Assembly (NCBI RefSeq): GCF_000735345.1
Contig: NZ_JMPJ01000038.1
Span: forward strand, 1-64,000
DNA: 64,000 nt
Source: Ewingella americana ATCC 33852
Lineage (GTDB): Bacteria; Pseudomonadota; Gammaproteobacteria; Enterobacterales; Enterobacteriaceae
Reading direction: 5' to 3'
Part shown: positions 19,054-27,918 of the stretch, in pieces
How the letters are laid out: the number at the start of each line of letters is the position of its first letter
How positions within the stretch are numbered: the stretch's first letter is position 1
Notes under the pieces: generated by a model
What the model saw: the letters and a program-made list of their open reading frames with translations, nothing else
Databases searched by the model: none
What the model was told of the DNA's origin: nothing
Made by a program: the position numbers and the translations under genes

Positions 19054-19075
19054 CGAGTCAGTCTGCAAATCAGAC

Positions 19076-19996
19076 TTAGTTAACCTGAGTTGGCATACCA
19101 GAACGCAGTTCGATAGCGCGTTGTACGATGTTTTGGTTAACGCTTGGGTCCATAGCAACGGCGCCCACTTTGCCCGTCAGAGAAACAGGCAGTGGCTCTT
19201 GCGAGTCAAACTCTTCCTGGTTAGCAGACAGCGGGTTGTGGATCTCAACGTAACGCTTACCGTTTGGCTCAACGGTGGCTTTCAGCGGCTCGTTGATGAA
19301 CTGTACACGAGTGTCTTGCGGCACGTTGTCGAACAGCCATTTGATGTCAGCATCGCGCAGACGCACACAGCCGTGGCTCACGCGCAGGCCGATACCGAAG
19401 TTGGCGTTAGTCCCGTGGATAGCATACAGGCGGCCAACGTACAGCGCGTACAGACCCATAGGGTTGTCCGGACCTGCTGGGAATACGGCTGGCAGATATT
19501 CGCCGCGAGACGCGTACTCTTCATGCATTTTTGCAGTCGGAGTCCAAGTCGGGCCGGCTTTTTTACGCTGGATAGTGGTCGTCCAGTTCAGCGGGGTGTC
19601 TTTGCCCAATTCGCCGATACCGATTGGCAATACCACCACGGTGTTGCTGCCTTTCGGGTAGTAGTAAAGACGCATTTCAGCGCTGTTTACCACGATACCT
19701 TCATGCGGGGTATCTGGCAGGATCAGCTGCTGTGGAATAGTCAACACGGTGCCCGGCGTTGGCAGGAACGGGTCCACGCCCGGGTTGGCTTCGAGCATGT
19801 TGCTCAGGCCCATTTGATACTGTGCGGCAAAACTCTCAAGAGGTAATTTGCTGTTTTCTGGAACGGTAACGGTGATGTTTTCCCCGACTAACCGCCCGCC
19901 ATTGGCAGGAAGAGGGTACACCACGGCCGAAGCTGACTGGCTGTACGCAGCAACTGCCAAAACCATAGTAAGGATAGCGCGAATGCTCATTTTCAT
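19076..19996 (-). CDS. ldtB: L,D-transpeptidase LdtB (YbiS)
   Basis: A 306-residue periplasmic enzyme that anchors Braun lipoprotein to peptidoglycan; some family members form 3-3 cross-links. The signal peptide ends near [11 protein letters not shown] LysM-like segment (about 39-93) precedes the YkuD domain, with H194 in [11 protein letters not shown] and catalytic C210 in SHGCVRLRD. Length and sequence closely match E. coli YbiS. It is transcribed alone with its own terminator. ATG 19990 is a possible alternative start. Confidence 0.95.
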   Translation of the reverse strand: MKMSIRAILTMVLAVAAYSQSASAVVYPLPANGGRLVGENITVTVPENSKLPLESFAAQYQMGLSNMLEANPGVDPFLPTPGTVLTIPQQLILPDTPHEGIVVNSAEMRLYYYPKGSNTVVVLPIGIGELGKDTPLNWTTTIQRKKAGPTWTPTAKMHEEYASRGEYLPAVFPAGPDNPMGLYALYVGRLYAIHGTNANFGIGLRVSHGCVRLRDADIKWLFDNVPQDTRVQFINEPLKATVEPNGKRYVEIHNPLSANQEEFDSQEPLPVSLTGKVGAVAMDPSVNQNIVQRAIELRSGMPTQVN

Positions 19997-20265
19997 ATTT
20001 GTCGTTGGTTCTTAATGCCACACAGGCAGTTGTTGTCGAAGTGTTCCCCCGGTGTTAACAGAAACAACCGGATGACTATTGTAGGTACACACTTGACCGG
20101 AACGAGAATCTTTATGTGTAACCAATCACATTTCTGGGCCGCCAATTATAAGGATTTATTTCAAACAGGCCAAAGCTTTTACAGGATGTCGGAAAAGTTC
20201 CCTAAACAATCGCATTTTTTGGAAGTACGATCACAGACGTTTTACATTTCATGACACTAAAGCCA

Positions 20266-21828
20266 CTATTTCCGACAAAACGGCACCATCAATAACGCCG
20301 CCAAAAACATCCACGCCATCACCATAAAGGCGTCATTGAAAGCCATGGTGAAGGCTTCATTGGCGACCTTAATCCCAAACAGATTTTTCGCCATCAGCAG
20401 GGCATGCGCCGAGTCTGGGGTCAGTTGGCCGATGCGCGTCGCCAGCCCGCCGATCACTGTCTGCGCCTCTTCACCATAACGCCCCAACACGTCGCCAAAA
20501 TGCGCGGTGTGTTCGCGAGTCCAGTCCTGCAACCAGGTATTCACCGTCGCTATGCCAATCGCCCCGCCGAGGTTACGCATCAGGTTAAATAAGCCCGACG
20601 CGTAGCGCAGCTCCGGCCCCTGAAAGGCGGTGAGCGCCATATTCACACTCGGCACGATGCACAGCATGATAAACAGCCCACGAATGATTTGCGGCCATAA
20701 GAACTGGTCTGCACCCCATTCGGGCGTGACTTGGGTGGTCAGCCACATGCTGGTGGAGAACCCCAATAACCCGGCAGTGATCAGAATGCGGCGGTCCACT
20801 TTGCCGATCAGCCTGGCGGCCATAATGGTGCTGAAAAACTGGCCAATGCCGACCACAAACACCGTCGTGCCAATCTGCAAACTGTTGAAGTCGCGAATGC
20901 GGCCCAAGAACACTGGCGTCAGGTAGGTCGAGGCGTACAGCCCGAAACCAATTACCAGATTGAATACGCAGGCAAAGGTAAAGGTTGGGTCGCGGAAGGG
21001 CGTCAGGCGCACAATCGGGTTTTTCGAATAGAAAGAACGCTCCAAAAACAGCACAAAAGCCACCAGTGAAAACCAGGCTGAGATCTGAATGTCCGGGTCG
21101 CTAAACCAGTTCTGGCGCGGTCCCTCTTCCAGCACGTACTCCAGACAGCCCAGCGCAATCGCCATCGAGAACAGATGCACCCAGTCGATGCGTTTGAGCA
21201 TCGGGAAATTGGCTTTGTCGACATCAATGAACATCAGCGCGCCAATGGCGACCAGTACCCCCGGCACAATATTGATGAAGAAGATCCAGCGCCAGTCGAG
21301 CCATTCGGTGACCACGCCGCCGACGGTCGGCCCAAGAGTCGGGGCCAGCACGCTGACCATGCCCAAAATTGCCGGGATCAGCGCTTGCTGCTTGCCTTTA
21401 AACAGCGCAAAGCCGGTGGAGAACACCGTCGGCACCATCGCCCCGCCGGTAAAGCCCTGCAGCGCGCGGAAGAAAATCATCGACTCGATATTCCACGCCA
21501 GCCCACAGCCAATGCTGCTGAGAGTAAACAGCGCCGCCGAGGCGCTAAACAGCCAGCGAGTAGAGAGCGCCTGAGTCAAAAAGGCCGAGAAGGGGATCAT
21601 CACCAGTTCGGCAATCAGATAAGAGGTCTGCACCCAGCTGATCTCATCCGGCCCGGCGGACAGTCCCGCCTGCACATCATTGAGCGAGGCGGCGACGATC
21701 TGAATGTCGATCAGAGCCAAAAACATGCCGAAAGCCATGATGCTAAAGATTAAAAATTTCCGCGCTGTGGGCAGGTCGCTGGGGGAGAAACCCGGCGCGA
21801 CAGAAGAGGGGGCGGTAGCTTCTGACAT
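20266..21828 (-). CDS. MFS multidrug exporter, DHA2 family
   Basis: A 520-residue, 14-helix proton-driven exporter. The start of helix 1 has ALIDIQIVAASLNDVQ, and motif C-like GPTVGGVVTE and ITAGLLGF segments follow. I chose ATG 21828, which follows AAGGTG by a normal spacing, over the in-frame GTG at 21837. It is divergent from its HlyD-family partner gene, a layout different from the first EmrAB-type locus. Paired TetR-type operators lie in the shared 80-base promoter region. It is distinct from the 2.7-4.2 kb pump in the N-terminal and linker regions. Confidence 0.92.
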   Translation of the reverse strand: MSEATAPSSVAPGFSPSDLPTARKFLIFSIMAFGMFLALIDIQIVAASLNDVQAGLSAGPDEISWVQTSYLIAELVMIPFSAFLTQALSTRWLFSASAALFTLSSIGCGLAWNIESMIFFRALQGFTGGAMVPTVFSTGFALFKGKQQALIPAILGMVSVLAPTLGPTVGGVVTEWLDWRWIFFINIVPGVLVAIGALMFIDVDKANFPMLKRIDWVHLFSMAIALGCLEYVLEEGPRQNWFSDPDIQISAWFSLVAFVLFLERSFYSKNPIVRLTPFRDPTFTFACVFNLVIGFGLYASTYLTPVFLGRIRDFNSLQIGTTVFVVGIGQFFSTIMAARLIGKVDRRILITAGLLGFSTSMWLTTQVTPEWGADQFLWPQIIRGLFIMLCIVPSVNMALTAFQGPELRYASGLFNLMRNLGGAIGIATVNTWLQDWTREHTAHFGDVLGRYGEEAQTVIGGLATRIGQLTPDSAHALLMAKNLFGIKVANEAFTMAFNDAFMVMAWMFLAALLMVPFCRK

Positions 21829-21854
21829 TTCAAACACCTTTTTGAACTTGTTTA

Positions 21855-21890
21855 TATGATGAGCATCATATTAATATGATCGCCATCATG
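21855..21890. promoter_or_regulatory. Paired operator in the divergent efflux promoter
   Basis: TATGATG-AG-CATCATA (21855-21870) is a perfect palindrome. TATGATC-GC-CATCATG (21875-21890) is an imperfect copy exactly 20 bases on, so both would lie on nearly the same DNA face. The site sits between the divergent pump and adaptor genes, and the adjacent TetR-family protein is the obvious candidate ligand. Confidence 0.7.
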
Positions 21891-21908
21891 CAATGAGTGA
21901 GAAGAAAA

Positions 21909-23024
21909 ATGAGTGAAGCAACAGTTAGCGGGGCGCCGGAGATTCAGGGGAAAGAGAAAACGCGCCGTTCGCCGCGTATTTGGGTGGTGAGCGGCATTGC
22001 GCTGGCGGTGGCATTGGGCGGTGCAGCGTGGCTGCTGGCCGCGCCGTCGACAGAGTCAACCGACGATGCTTACGTCAGTGCGGATGCCACCACGGTCGCG
22101 CCGAGGGTCAAAGGTTTTATCTCTAACGTGCTGGTGAAACACAACCAGTGGGTGAAGGCCGGGCAGCCGCTGGTGGCTATCGACAGCGAAGAGTTCAACG
22201 CGCGCGTCGCGGCGGCGGAGGGCGACGTGGCCGACGCCAAGGCGCAGGTCGAGGCACAACAGGCAGCGCTGGTTAGCCAGCAGGCGCAGGAGCAACTGGC
22301 GCAGACGCAAATTCAGGCCGCGCGCACGGCGATCCGTTCTTCTCTCGCCGAGCAGCAGCATGCGCAAGACGAGCAGCGGCGCTATCAGGCGCTGGTCAAC
22401 AGCGGCGCGACCTCGCGCAATGACGCTGAACGCTTCAAAACTACCGCCGTGACCGCCGAGCAAAACGCCGCCCATGCCAGTGCGATGCTCGACGTGGCGC
22501 AGAATCAGGCGCAGGTGACTCACGCCCAGCGCGCCGAGATTCAGGCGTCACTGGCTCTGGCGCAGGCCGCGTTGCAGAAGGCGCAGGCGGCACTGGATTT
22601 AGCCCAGCAGGATCAGCGCCACACCACTATTACCGCGGCGATTGACGGCGTGGTTGGCAACCGACAGGTGCAAATTGGCGACTATGTGACGCCGGGTCAG
22701 CGCCTGATGACGCTGGTGCCGCTCAACGATCTCTATGTGGTGGCTAACTTCAAAGAGACGCAAACCGAGCGGATTCAGCCGGGGCAGAAGGTGTCGGTCA
22801 GCGTCGATGCGCTGCCGGATGTTAAATTGCACGGCGTGGTCGACAGTTTGGCGCCGGGGTCGGGTTCTACCTTCGCGCTGCTGCCGTTTGAGCCGGGCAC
22901 GGGCAACTTCACCAAAATCGTCCAGCGCGTGCCGGTGCGTATTCATCTCGATGCCGACCAGCAGGGGCTGGCCGCGCTGCGACCGGGTTTGTCCGTTGAT
23001 GCCAAGGTTAGCCTGCATGAGTGA
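21909..23024 (+). CDS. HlyD/EmrA-family efflux adaptor
   Basis: A 371-residue periplasmic adaptor with one N-terminal membrane helix (WVVSGIALAVALGGAAWLLA), then STDDAYVSADATTVAPRVKG, the EmrA-type lipoyl half. A long Gln/Ala-rich coiled coil and the second half (GVVGNRQVQIGDYVTPG) follow. ATG 21909 is preferred to GTG 21897. It partners the divergent DHA2 pump. No outer-membrane channel is encoded here, so it probably recruits TolC or the NodT-type channel at 1.1 kb. Unlike the first adaptor it has a short cytoplasmic tail. Confidence 0.92.
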   Translation: MSEATVSGAPEIQGKEKTRRSPRIWVVSGIALAVALGGAAWLLAAPSTESTDDAYVSADATTVAPRVKGFISNVLVKHNQWVKAGQPLVAIDSEEFNARVAAAEGDVADAKAQVEAQQAALVSQQAQEQLAQTQIQAARTAIRSSLAEQQHAQDEQRRYQALVNSGATSRNDAERFKTTAVTAEQNAAHASAMLDVAQNQAQVTHAQRAEIQASLALAQAALQKAQAALDLAQQDQRHTTITAAIDGVVGNRQVQIGDYVTPGQRLMTLVPLNDLYVVANFKETQTERIQPGQKVSVSVDALPDVKLHGVVDSLAPGSGSTFALLPFEPGTGNFTKIVQRVPVRIHLDADQQGLAALRPGLSVDAKVSLHE

Positions 23025-23086
23025 ATGTCGCAGCGCGCTGCGGTAGACTAGCGGGGCTAGAGGTCTCACCAATCAGGAAGTTAATC

Positions 23087-23671
23087 ATGCGTTACGAAAG
23101 TGAACATAAGGCGAAGATTCGCGAGCAAATCCTCAAAGAGGCGGCTAAAGCAATTCGCATCAATGGTCCGGAAAAGGTCAGCGTAGCCGGGGTGATGAGC
23201 CAGGCTGGGTTAACCCATGGCGGATTTTATGCTCACTTCGCATCGAAAGAGGCCCTGATTGAAGCCGCCATTGGCCAAATGTTTGACCAAAGTATGGCGC
23301 GCTGGGACAGGGATAACCAAGACCTGAACGCCCGCGAGCAGTTGGCGGGATATATCGACTTCTACCTGTCGCCGTGGCATCGCGATAACCCGTCGCAGGG
23401 CTGCCCGGTGGCGGTATTGCTCACCGAAGCGCCGCGTATGACGCCACCGTGCCGCACGGCTTTCGCCCAAGGCATCGGCAGGCTGCGTGGCATGGTGATT
23501 GGCCAACTGCGCGAGATGGGCGTGGAGAAGCCAGAAACGGCGGCGGTAGCACTGAGCGCCGAGTTGATGGGCACGCTGTCACTGGCGCGCTGCGAGCCGG
23601 ACCCGGCTAAGTCAGATGCCCTGTTGGTCGAGGCCAAAAAACGCATCATGGCGCAACTGGCTCTGCATTAA
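23087..23671 (+). CDS. TetR-family repressor
   Basis: A 194-residue regulator with an N-terminal TetR helix-turn-helix (about 10-58: REQILKEAAKAIRINGPEKV, then SVAGVMSQAGLTHGGFYAHFASKEAL). An all-helical ligand domain contains CPVAVLLTEAPRM. I start it at ATG 23087 with AGGA upstream; the longer frame from 23021 overlaps the adaptor gene and is not family-like. It lies 62 bases after the adaptor gene in the same orientation. Repression of the divergent efflux pair through the palindromes at 21855-21890 is the natural inference. Confidence 0.92.
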   Translation: MRYESEHKAKIREQILKEAAKAIRINGPEKVSVAGVMSQAGLTHGGFYAHFASKEALIEAAIGQMFDQSMARWDRDNQDLNAREQLAGYIDFYLSPWHRDNPSQGCPVAVLLTEAPRMTPPCRTAFAQGIGRLRGMVIGQLREMGVEKPETAAVALSAELMGTLSLARCEPDPAKSDALLVEAKKRIMAQLALH

Positions 23672-23705
23672 TCCTGCGGTTCGACCTGTGTTCGCTGCAA
23701 TAAAA

Positions 23706-23730
23706 AAGCCCTGAATATTCAGGGCTTTGT
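23706..23730. terminator. Bidirectional terminator, tetR / siderophore receptor
   Basis: AAGCCCTGAA (23706-23715) pairs with TTCAGGGCTT (23718-23727). An A-run lies on the left and a T-run on the right, so it works for both converging genes. Confidence 0.85.
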
Positions 23731-23780
23731 TTTTTGTGTTTAAGGTTAACGTGTGAAGGTTGTCCCTTTTAAGTCTGCAA

Positions 23781-25898
23781 TTAGAAGTCGTAACCCACGG
23801 TTGCCACCACGGTACGCTCCTGACCCCAGTAGCAGTAGCTGGTGCCGTAACAGGCTGCGACATATTTCTTGTCGAACAGGTTGTTAGCATTCAGCTGCAC
23901 GTACGCGCCTTTCAGCTGCGGGTTGAACTGCGCCAGATTCATACGTACTGACGCATCAACCAGCGTGGCAGACGGCATGTGCAGGGTGTTTTCGTTATCG
24001 GCCCACTGGGTGCCGATGTAACGCACGCCCGCGCCCAGATCAACACCAACCGGCGTGTTGTACTGGCCCCAGATGGAAGCCATCTGTTTTGGCGTCACGT
24101 ACGGGGTGTTGCCGTCGTTGGTGGTGGAGTCGTCAAAGCGCACTTTGTTGTAGGTGTAGCCCGCCATCACGTTAAAGCGATCGGTAACTTGCTTCTTCGC
24201 TTCCAGCTCAAGACCTTGAGAACGGATTTTACCCGCAGGCTCATAGTAGCTGCCCACCACCACGCGGTTGCCCACGTCGTCCTGCGTCAGGTCATAAATC
24301 GCCGCGGTATACATGTCGGAAGTGCCGACCGGCTGGTACTTGATACCGGCTTCATACTGCTCGCTTTGCATCGGTTTCAGCAGGGTGTTGTTTGGCCCCG
24401 GCAGAGCAGAAGGGGTCATCGCCTGGCTGTAGCTGACATAAGGAGAGATGCCGTTTTCAAACGCGTACAGCAGGGAAGCGCGGCTATTGAAGTGGCTATC
24501 AGTACGCTCGGTGGTCACGTCGGTCAGGCCGATGGTGTCCACGGCGGCAGTTTTGGTTTTCAGGCGGTCATAACGGCCGGACAGGGTCAGATGCCACTGG
24601 TTCCACGCCATATCATCCTGAATGTAAGTGCCATTCTGCTCATAACGGTTTTTGCCGGTTTTGTCGCTATAGAACGCCAGATTTGGACCACCGGTGTAGC
24701 CGGTGTACGGGTTCAACTGGCTGGCCGTCGCGCCTTGAGATTTCAGGTCATTCATAAAGTAGGAGTAGTCGAAACCAACCACCACTTTATGCTCCAGCTC
24801 GCCGGTCGCAAAGTCCGCTTCCAACTGGTTATCTACTGCCACGCTGTCCAGAGAGGAAGTTTCGCCACTGTAGTAGCGGTTCATCAAGGTGCGATCGGCA
24901 TTCCAGCCAGCCTGATAGACCTGATCCAACTCGGTGTTGGAGTGGGTGTAGCTGGTGTTTTGGCGGAATGACCAGACGTCGTTAAACGCGTGGCGGAATT
25001 CGTAGCTATAAATCTGCTCCCAGCGTTTGAACTGGTTCAGCGAAGACTCGCCGTCGAAGAAGCCACGGCTCAGGCGATCGCCGTACAGGCTGCCGTCGGC
25101 AGGGACTGCGGCGTGATAACCGCCGGACGGGTCTTTTTGCAGATAAGCGCGCAGTAACAGGGAGGTGTTTTCATCCGGCTGCCACATCAGCTGTGGAGAG
25201 ATGGCATAACGCTCTTCGCGCTGGTGGTCGTACTGGGTGTCGCTGCTGCGGGTCATGCCGGTCAGGCGGAAAGCCCACTGGTCATTGATGGCGTTGGTGT
25301 AATCGAACGCGCCGCCTTTAGTGTTTTGCGTGCCGCCTGACAGACGGAAGTGGCCTTCTTCAGTGAACTGCGGGCGCTTGGAGGTTTCCATCACGATGCC
25401 GCCCGGAATGCTCTGGCCGTAGAGGGCAGAAGAGGGGCCTTTCAGCACGTCGATACGCTCGAGGAACCATGGGTCAACCTGAATGGAGTTGTAGCTGCCG
25501 CCATCGCTCAGAATACGCAGGCCATCAAGGAAGGTGTTGTTGACGTCACCGCCGTGGAAACCGCGCAGAGAAATGGTGTCGTAACGGGTTGCGCCACCGG
25601 CGAAGTTGGTGAACACGCCCGGCGTATAGTTCAGCGCGGCGTTAACGGTGGTGGCGTTCTGGTCGTCCATCTGCTGACGAGTCACTACTGACACAGCCTG
25701 ACCGGTGGTGATGATCGGCTGATCGGTTTTGGTTGCTGTACGACTGGTTTTCGCGTTGTAACCCTGAGTCGGGGTATCGGCAGTTTGTGGCGGAGCTGCG
25801 GTCACGACAACGGTGTCTTCAGCGAACGAGGCAGCAGGTAGCGTCAGCGCTACGGCGCACAATAGCACCGAGCGTTTTAGAGGGAAGGCCAACAACAT
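23781..25898 (-). CDS. TonB-dependent siderophore receptor (FhuA/FoxA-like)
   Basis: A 705-residue outer-membrane receptor starting MLLAFPLKRS; the frame upstream of 25898 runs through a terminator-like hairpin and is not coding. The signal peptide ends near ASFAEDTVVV, and the TonB box is DTVVVTA. A plug domain (about 45-165: GQAVSVVTRQQMDDQ, then LRGFHGGD and VLKGPSSALYG) precedes the 22-strand barrel. The C-terminus, with a Cys pair (AACYGTSYCYWG) and ending ATVGYDF, resembles FhuA and FoxA, so a hydroxamate siderophore is likely. A Fur box and two leader hairpins lie upstream. It is transcribed alone. Confidence 0.93.
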   Translation of the reverse strand: MLLAFPLKRSVLLCAVALTLPAASFAEDTVVVTAAPPQTADTPTQGYNAKTSRTATKTDQPIITTGQAVSVVTRQQMDDQNATTVNAALNYTPGVFTNFAGGATRYDTISLRGFHGGDVNNTFLDGLRILSDGGSYNSIQVDPWFLERIDVLKGPSSALYGQSIPGGIVMETSKRPQFTEEGHFRLSGGTQNTKGGAFDYTNAINDQWAFRLTGMTRSSDTQYDHQREERYAISPQLMWQPDENTSLLLRAYLQKDPSGGYHAAVPADGSLYGDRLSRGFFDGESSLNQFKRWEQIYSYEFRHAFNDVWSFRQNTSYTHSNTELDQVYQAGWNADRTLMNRYYSGETSSLDSVAVDNQLEADFATGELEHKVVVGFDYSYFMNDLKSQGATASQLNPYTGYTGGPNLAFYSDKTGKNRYEQNGTYIQDDMAWNQWHLTLSGRYDRLKTKTAAVDTIGLTDVTTERTDSHFNSRASLLYAFENGISPYVSYSQAMTPSALPGPNNTLLKPMQSEQYEAGIKYQPVGTSDMYTAAIYDLTQDDVGNRVVVGSYYEPAGKIRSQGLELEAKKQVTDRFNVMAGYTYNKVRFDDSTTNDGNTPYVTPKQMASIWGQYNTPVGVDLGAGVRYIGTQWADNENTLHMPSATLVDASVRMNLAQFNPQLKGAYVQLNANNLFDKKYVAACYGTSYCYWGQERTVVATVGYDF

Positions 25899-25955
25899 AT
25901 TCAAAGTCCCTATAGATATCGAGATGAAATATCGAGTTATAAAAAGTGTGTGTGT

Positions 25956-25987
25956 AAAAAAAGCCCATGACGGCGTCATCTGAGCTT
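25956..25987 (-). terminator. Terminator-like hairpin in the receptor leader (proximal)
   Basis: Read on the minus strand, AAGCTC-AG-ATGACG pairs with CGTCAT-GGGCTT with a 2-base bulge and a one-base loop, followed directly by T residues. It ends about 60 bases before the receptor start codon and downstream of the Fur box, so it would lie inside the receptor mRNA. It may be an attenuator, or a terminator of an unrelated leader transcript. Confidence 0.55.
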
Positions 25988-26025
25988 AAAAGCCGGGCAT
26001 TCGCGGGGGGTTATTGCCACAACAA

Positions 26026-26050
26026 AAACACCCGCTGAAAGTGGGTGTTT
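26026..26050 (-). terminator. Terminator-like hairpin in the receptor leader (distal)
   Basis: AAACACCC (26026-26033) pairs with GGGTGTTT (26043-26050). On the minus strand the stem runs into a T-rich stretch (TTTTTGTTG). It lies between the Fur box and the proximal hairpin. Confidence 0.45.
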
Positions 26051-26078
26051 ATTCATAACTTACGTGAATGCTAAACTT

Positions 26079-26097
26079 AATGATAATTGTTATCATT
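26079..26097 (-). promoter_or_regulatory. Fur box of the siderophore receptor gene
   Basis: AATGATAA-TTG-TTATCATT is a perfect 8-base inverted repeat and a close match to the 19-base Fur consensus. It lies 180 bases upstream of the receptor start. Iron-replete repression is expected. Confidence 0.85.
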
Positions 26098-26274
26098 ATT
26101 GTTTTTCAATTTCAAGGGAACTTTTAATAAAAATTTAAAATGAGGTTGTTTTTTATCCTCATATTTATCATGGAATTGGCCGCTTTTTGCTCTATTACGG
26201 CTTAACTCAACATTGCTTGTTAACAAAGTGTTAAGTAAATTTTTGGCAATGATTCAACATGTGCGGAGAAGCTA

Positions 26275-26931
26275 ATGAGTGAAAAATGGCAGCAGGTTGA
26301 CAGCTATATCGTGGATAAACTGGTGGGCAGTGACGACACGCTGGACGCGATTTTGCAAAATAATGCGCGAGCCGGATTGCCCGCCCACGACGTGGCACCT
26401 AATCAGGGGAAACTTCTGGCGCTGTTTGCCCAAATGGTCGGAGCAAAACGCATTCTGGAGATCGGCACCTTGGGCGCATACAGCACGGTGTGGCTGGCCC
26501 GCGCCTTGCCGGAGGGCGGGGAGGTGGTGACGCTGGAGGCCGACCAGCACCATGCACAGGTGGCGCGGCAAAATATAGAACTGGCGGGTTTGCAGTCGCG
26601 TATCAAGCTGCACCAAGGCCCGGCGCTGGACACTTTACCTGCGCTAATTGATTCAGGCCCGTTCGATATGATTTTCATCGACGCCGACAAACCGAATAAT
26701 CCTCATTACCTGCAATGGGCGCTCAAGCTCTCACGGCCCGGTACATTGATCATCGGTGACAACGTGGTGCGCGACGGCGAAGTGGTCAATCCCGCCAGCG
26801 ACGACGATCGCGTGCAGGGCGTGAGAAGCTTCTTCGACCTGATTGCCGAAGAGCCGCGCCTGAGTGCCACCGCGCTGCAAACCGTCGGCAGTAAAGGCTG
26901 GGATGGCTTCTTGCTGGCCCGCGTTTTGTAA
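26275..26931 (+). CDS. SAM-dependent O-methyltransferase (family 3, YrrM-like)
   Basis: A 218-residue class I methyltransferase. Motif I is ILEIGTLGAYST (about 60-71), the acidic end of beta-2 is VTLEAD, and MIFIDADKPNN (about 128-138) supplies the metal-binding aspartates of catechol/caffeoyl-CoA-type enzymes. GDNVVRDGEV is also family-typical. The substrate, probably a catechol or hydroxylated aromatic, is not determined. GGAGAAG precedes the start. It is a single gene with no clear functional partner nearby. Confidence 0.9.
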   Translation: MSEKWQQVDSYIVDKLVGSDDTLDAILQNNARAGLPAHDVAPNQGKLLALFAQMVGAKRILEIGTLGAYSTVWLARALPEGGEVVTLEADQHHAQVARQNIELAGLQSRIKLHQGPALDTLPALIDSGPFDMIFIDADKPNNPHYLQWALKLSRPGTLIIGDNVVRDGEVVNPASDDDRVQGVRSFFDLIAEEPRLSATALQTVGSKGWDGFLLARVL

Positions 26932-27040
26932 TAAATGAAGTAATTACTCAAATATCCCTAAACCTTTGCCCTAAATTTCCGATAAGAATTCCGCAATAGG
27001 TCGTTCTATTTTAATTTTTAGGGTTAATAAGGGATTTTTG

Positions 27041-27328
27041 ATGAAAAAAGTATTACTTACCGCTGCTTTTGCCGTGCTGCTGTCTGGTTGTGCTCAACAG
27101 ACTTTCAACTTGGGTCAGGGCGTGGCGACTAAGCCGAAAGAAGTGACCACGCATCACTTCTTCGTCAGCGGTATTGGTCAGCACAAAATGGTTGATGCAG
27201 CGAAAGTCTGTGGCGGCGCAGATAAAGTTTCTCGCGTAGAAGTTCAGGAAACCTTCCCTAACGTTCTGCTGAGCATCGTGACCTTTGGTATCTACACCCC
27301 GCGTGAAGCGCGCGTTTACTGCGCATAA
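27041..27328 (+). CDS. Bor-family lipoprotein, copy 1
   Basis: A 95-residue lipoprotein closely resembling the Bor/Iss protein of phage lambda. The signal ends in the lipobox LSGC (residues 14-17), followed by AQQTF. HHFFVSGIGQHKMVDAAKVCGG and the ending YTPREARVYC are family hallmarks; the two Cys may form a disulfide. Bor is an outer-membrane lipoprotein linked to serum resistance. AAGGGA precedes ATG 27041. It is followed by its own hairpin and by a second copy. No phage genes are nearby. Confidence 0.92.
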   Translation: MKKVLLTAAFAVLLSGCAQQTFNLGQGVATKPKEVTTHHFFVSGIGQHKMVDAAKVCGGADKVSRVEVQETFPNVLLSIVTFGIYTPREARVYCA

Positions 27329-27348
27329 TAGGATATTTATCCTTGCTT

Positions 27349-27372
27349 AACGGGCGCCGAGTGCGCCCGTTT
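27349..27372 (+). terminator. Terminator after Bor copy 1
   Basis: AACGGGCGC (27349-27357) pairs with GCGCCCGTT (27363-27371) around a 5-base loop. The same structure, with small changes, follows copy 2. Confidence 0.7.
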
Positions 27373-27581
27373 TCACATCTAAAGTCAGGCTGCACAAGGC
27401 TTGGCGGCCATAATTCTAAAAACAACATGACTCATTCATCCCCCCTAATCTGAAAAGCCGGAACTTCACATTTTCACCAGCGTCTTAATCGTCAGTTTCA
27501 CTTGGATGAAACTGTTAATAGAACGCTTAAAAGGGCAAGTCGCCCTCTGGCAAAAATGTGGGAATTTTTAAGGGATTAATG

Positions 27582-27872
27582 ATGAAAAAAGTATTACTGA
27601 CCGTGGCTTTTGCTGCTCTGCTGTCTGGTTGTGCTCAACAGACGTTCAATATGGATCAAGGCGTGGCGACTCAACCTAAAGCAGTGACCACACATCACTT
27701 CTTCGTCAACGGTATTGGGCAGCACAAAATGGTTGATGCAGCGAAAGTGTGCGGCGGCGCGGATAAAGTTTCTCGCGTGGAAGTGCAGGAAACCTTCGTG
27801 AACGGGCTGTTGAGTCTGGTGACTTTCGGCATCTACTCTCCGCGTGAAGCGCGCGTCTACTGCGCGCAATAG
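27582..27872 (+). CDS. Bor-family lipoprotein, copy 2
   Basis: A 96-residue paralogue of copy 1, with 84 of 95 aligned residues identical by my count. Lipobox, Cys pair and C-terminus are conserved; changes cluster after the lipobox (MDQ against LGQ) and near residue 73 (FVNG against FPNV). The second form is closer to lambda Bor as I recall it. The AAGGGA ribosome site is also shared. ATG 27579 is a possible start one codon earlier. With its terminator it forms a 541-base direct repeat unit with copy 1. Confidence 0.92.
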   Translation: MKKVLLTVAFAALLSGCAQQTFNMDQGVATQPKAVTTHHFFVNGIGQHKMVDAAKVCGGADKVSRVEVQETFVNGLLSLVTFGIYSPREARVYCAQ

Positions 27873-27887
27873 GTCTGGCTGTGTGTT

Positions 27888-27912
27888 AAACGGGTGCTTA
27901 GTGCGCCCGTTT
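27888..27912 (+). terminator. Terminator after Bor copy 2
   Basis: AAACGGGTGC (27888-27897) pairs with GCGCCCGTTT (27903-27912), with one G-U pair, followed by a T-rich run. It lies 7 bases before the stop of the converging GNAT gene. Confidence 0.75.
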
Positions 27913-27918
27913 CTTATT

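Noticed and set aside
27041-27912. Prophage remnant suggested by the Bor genes
   Set aside because: No integrase, structural or lysis gene and no att-like repeat is nearby. Bor homologues also occur as plain chromosomal genes.
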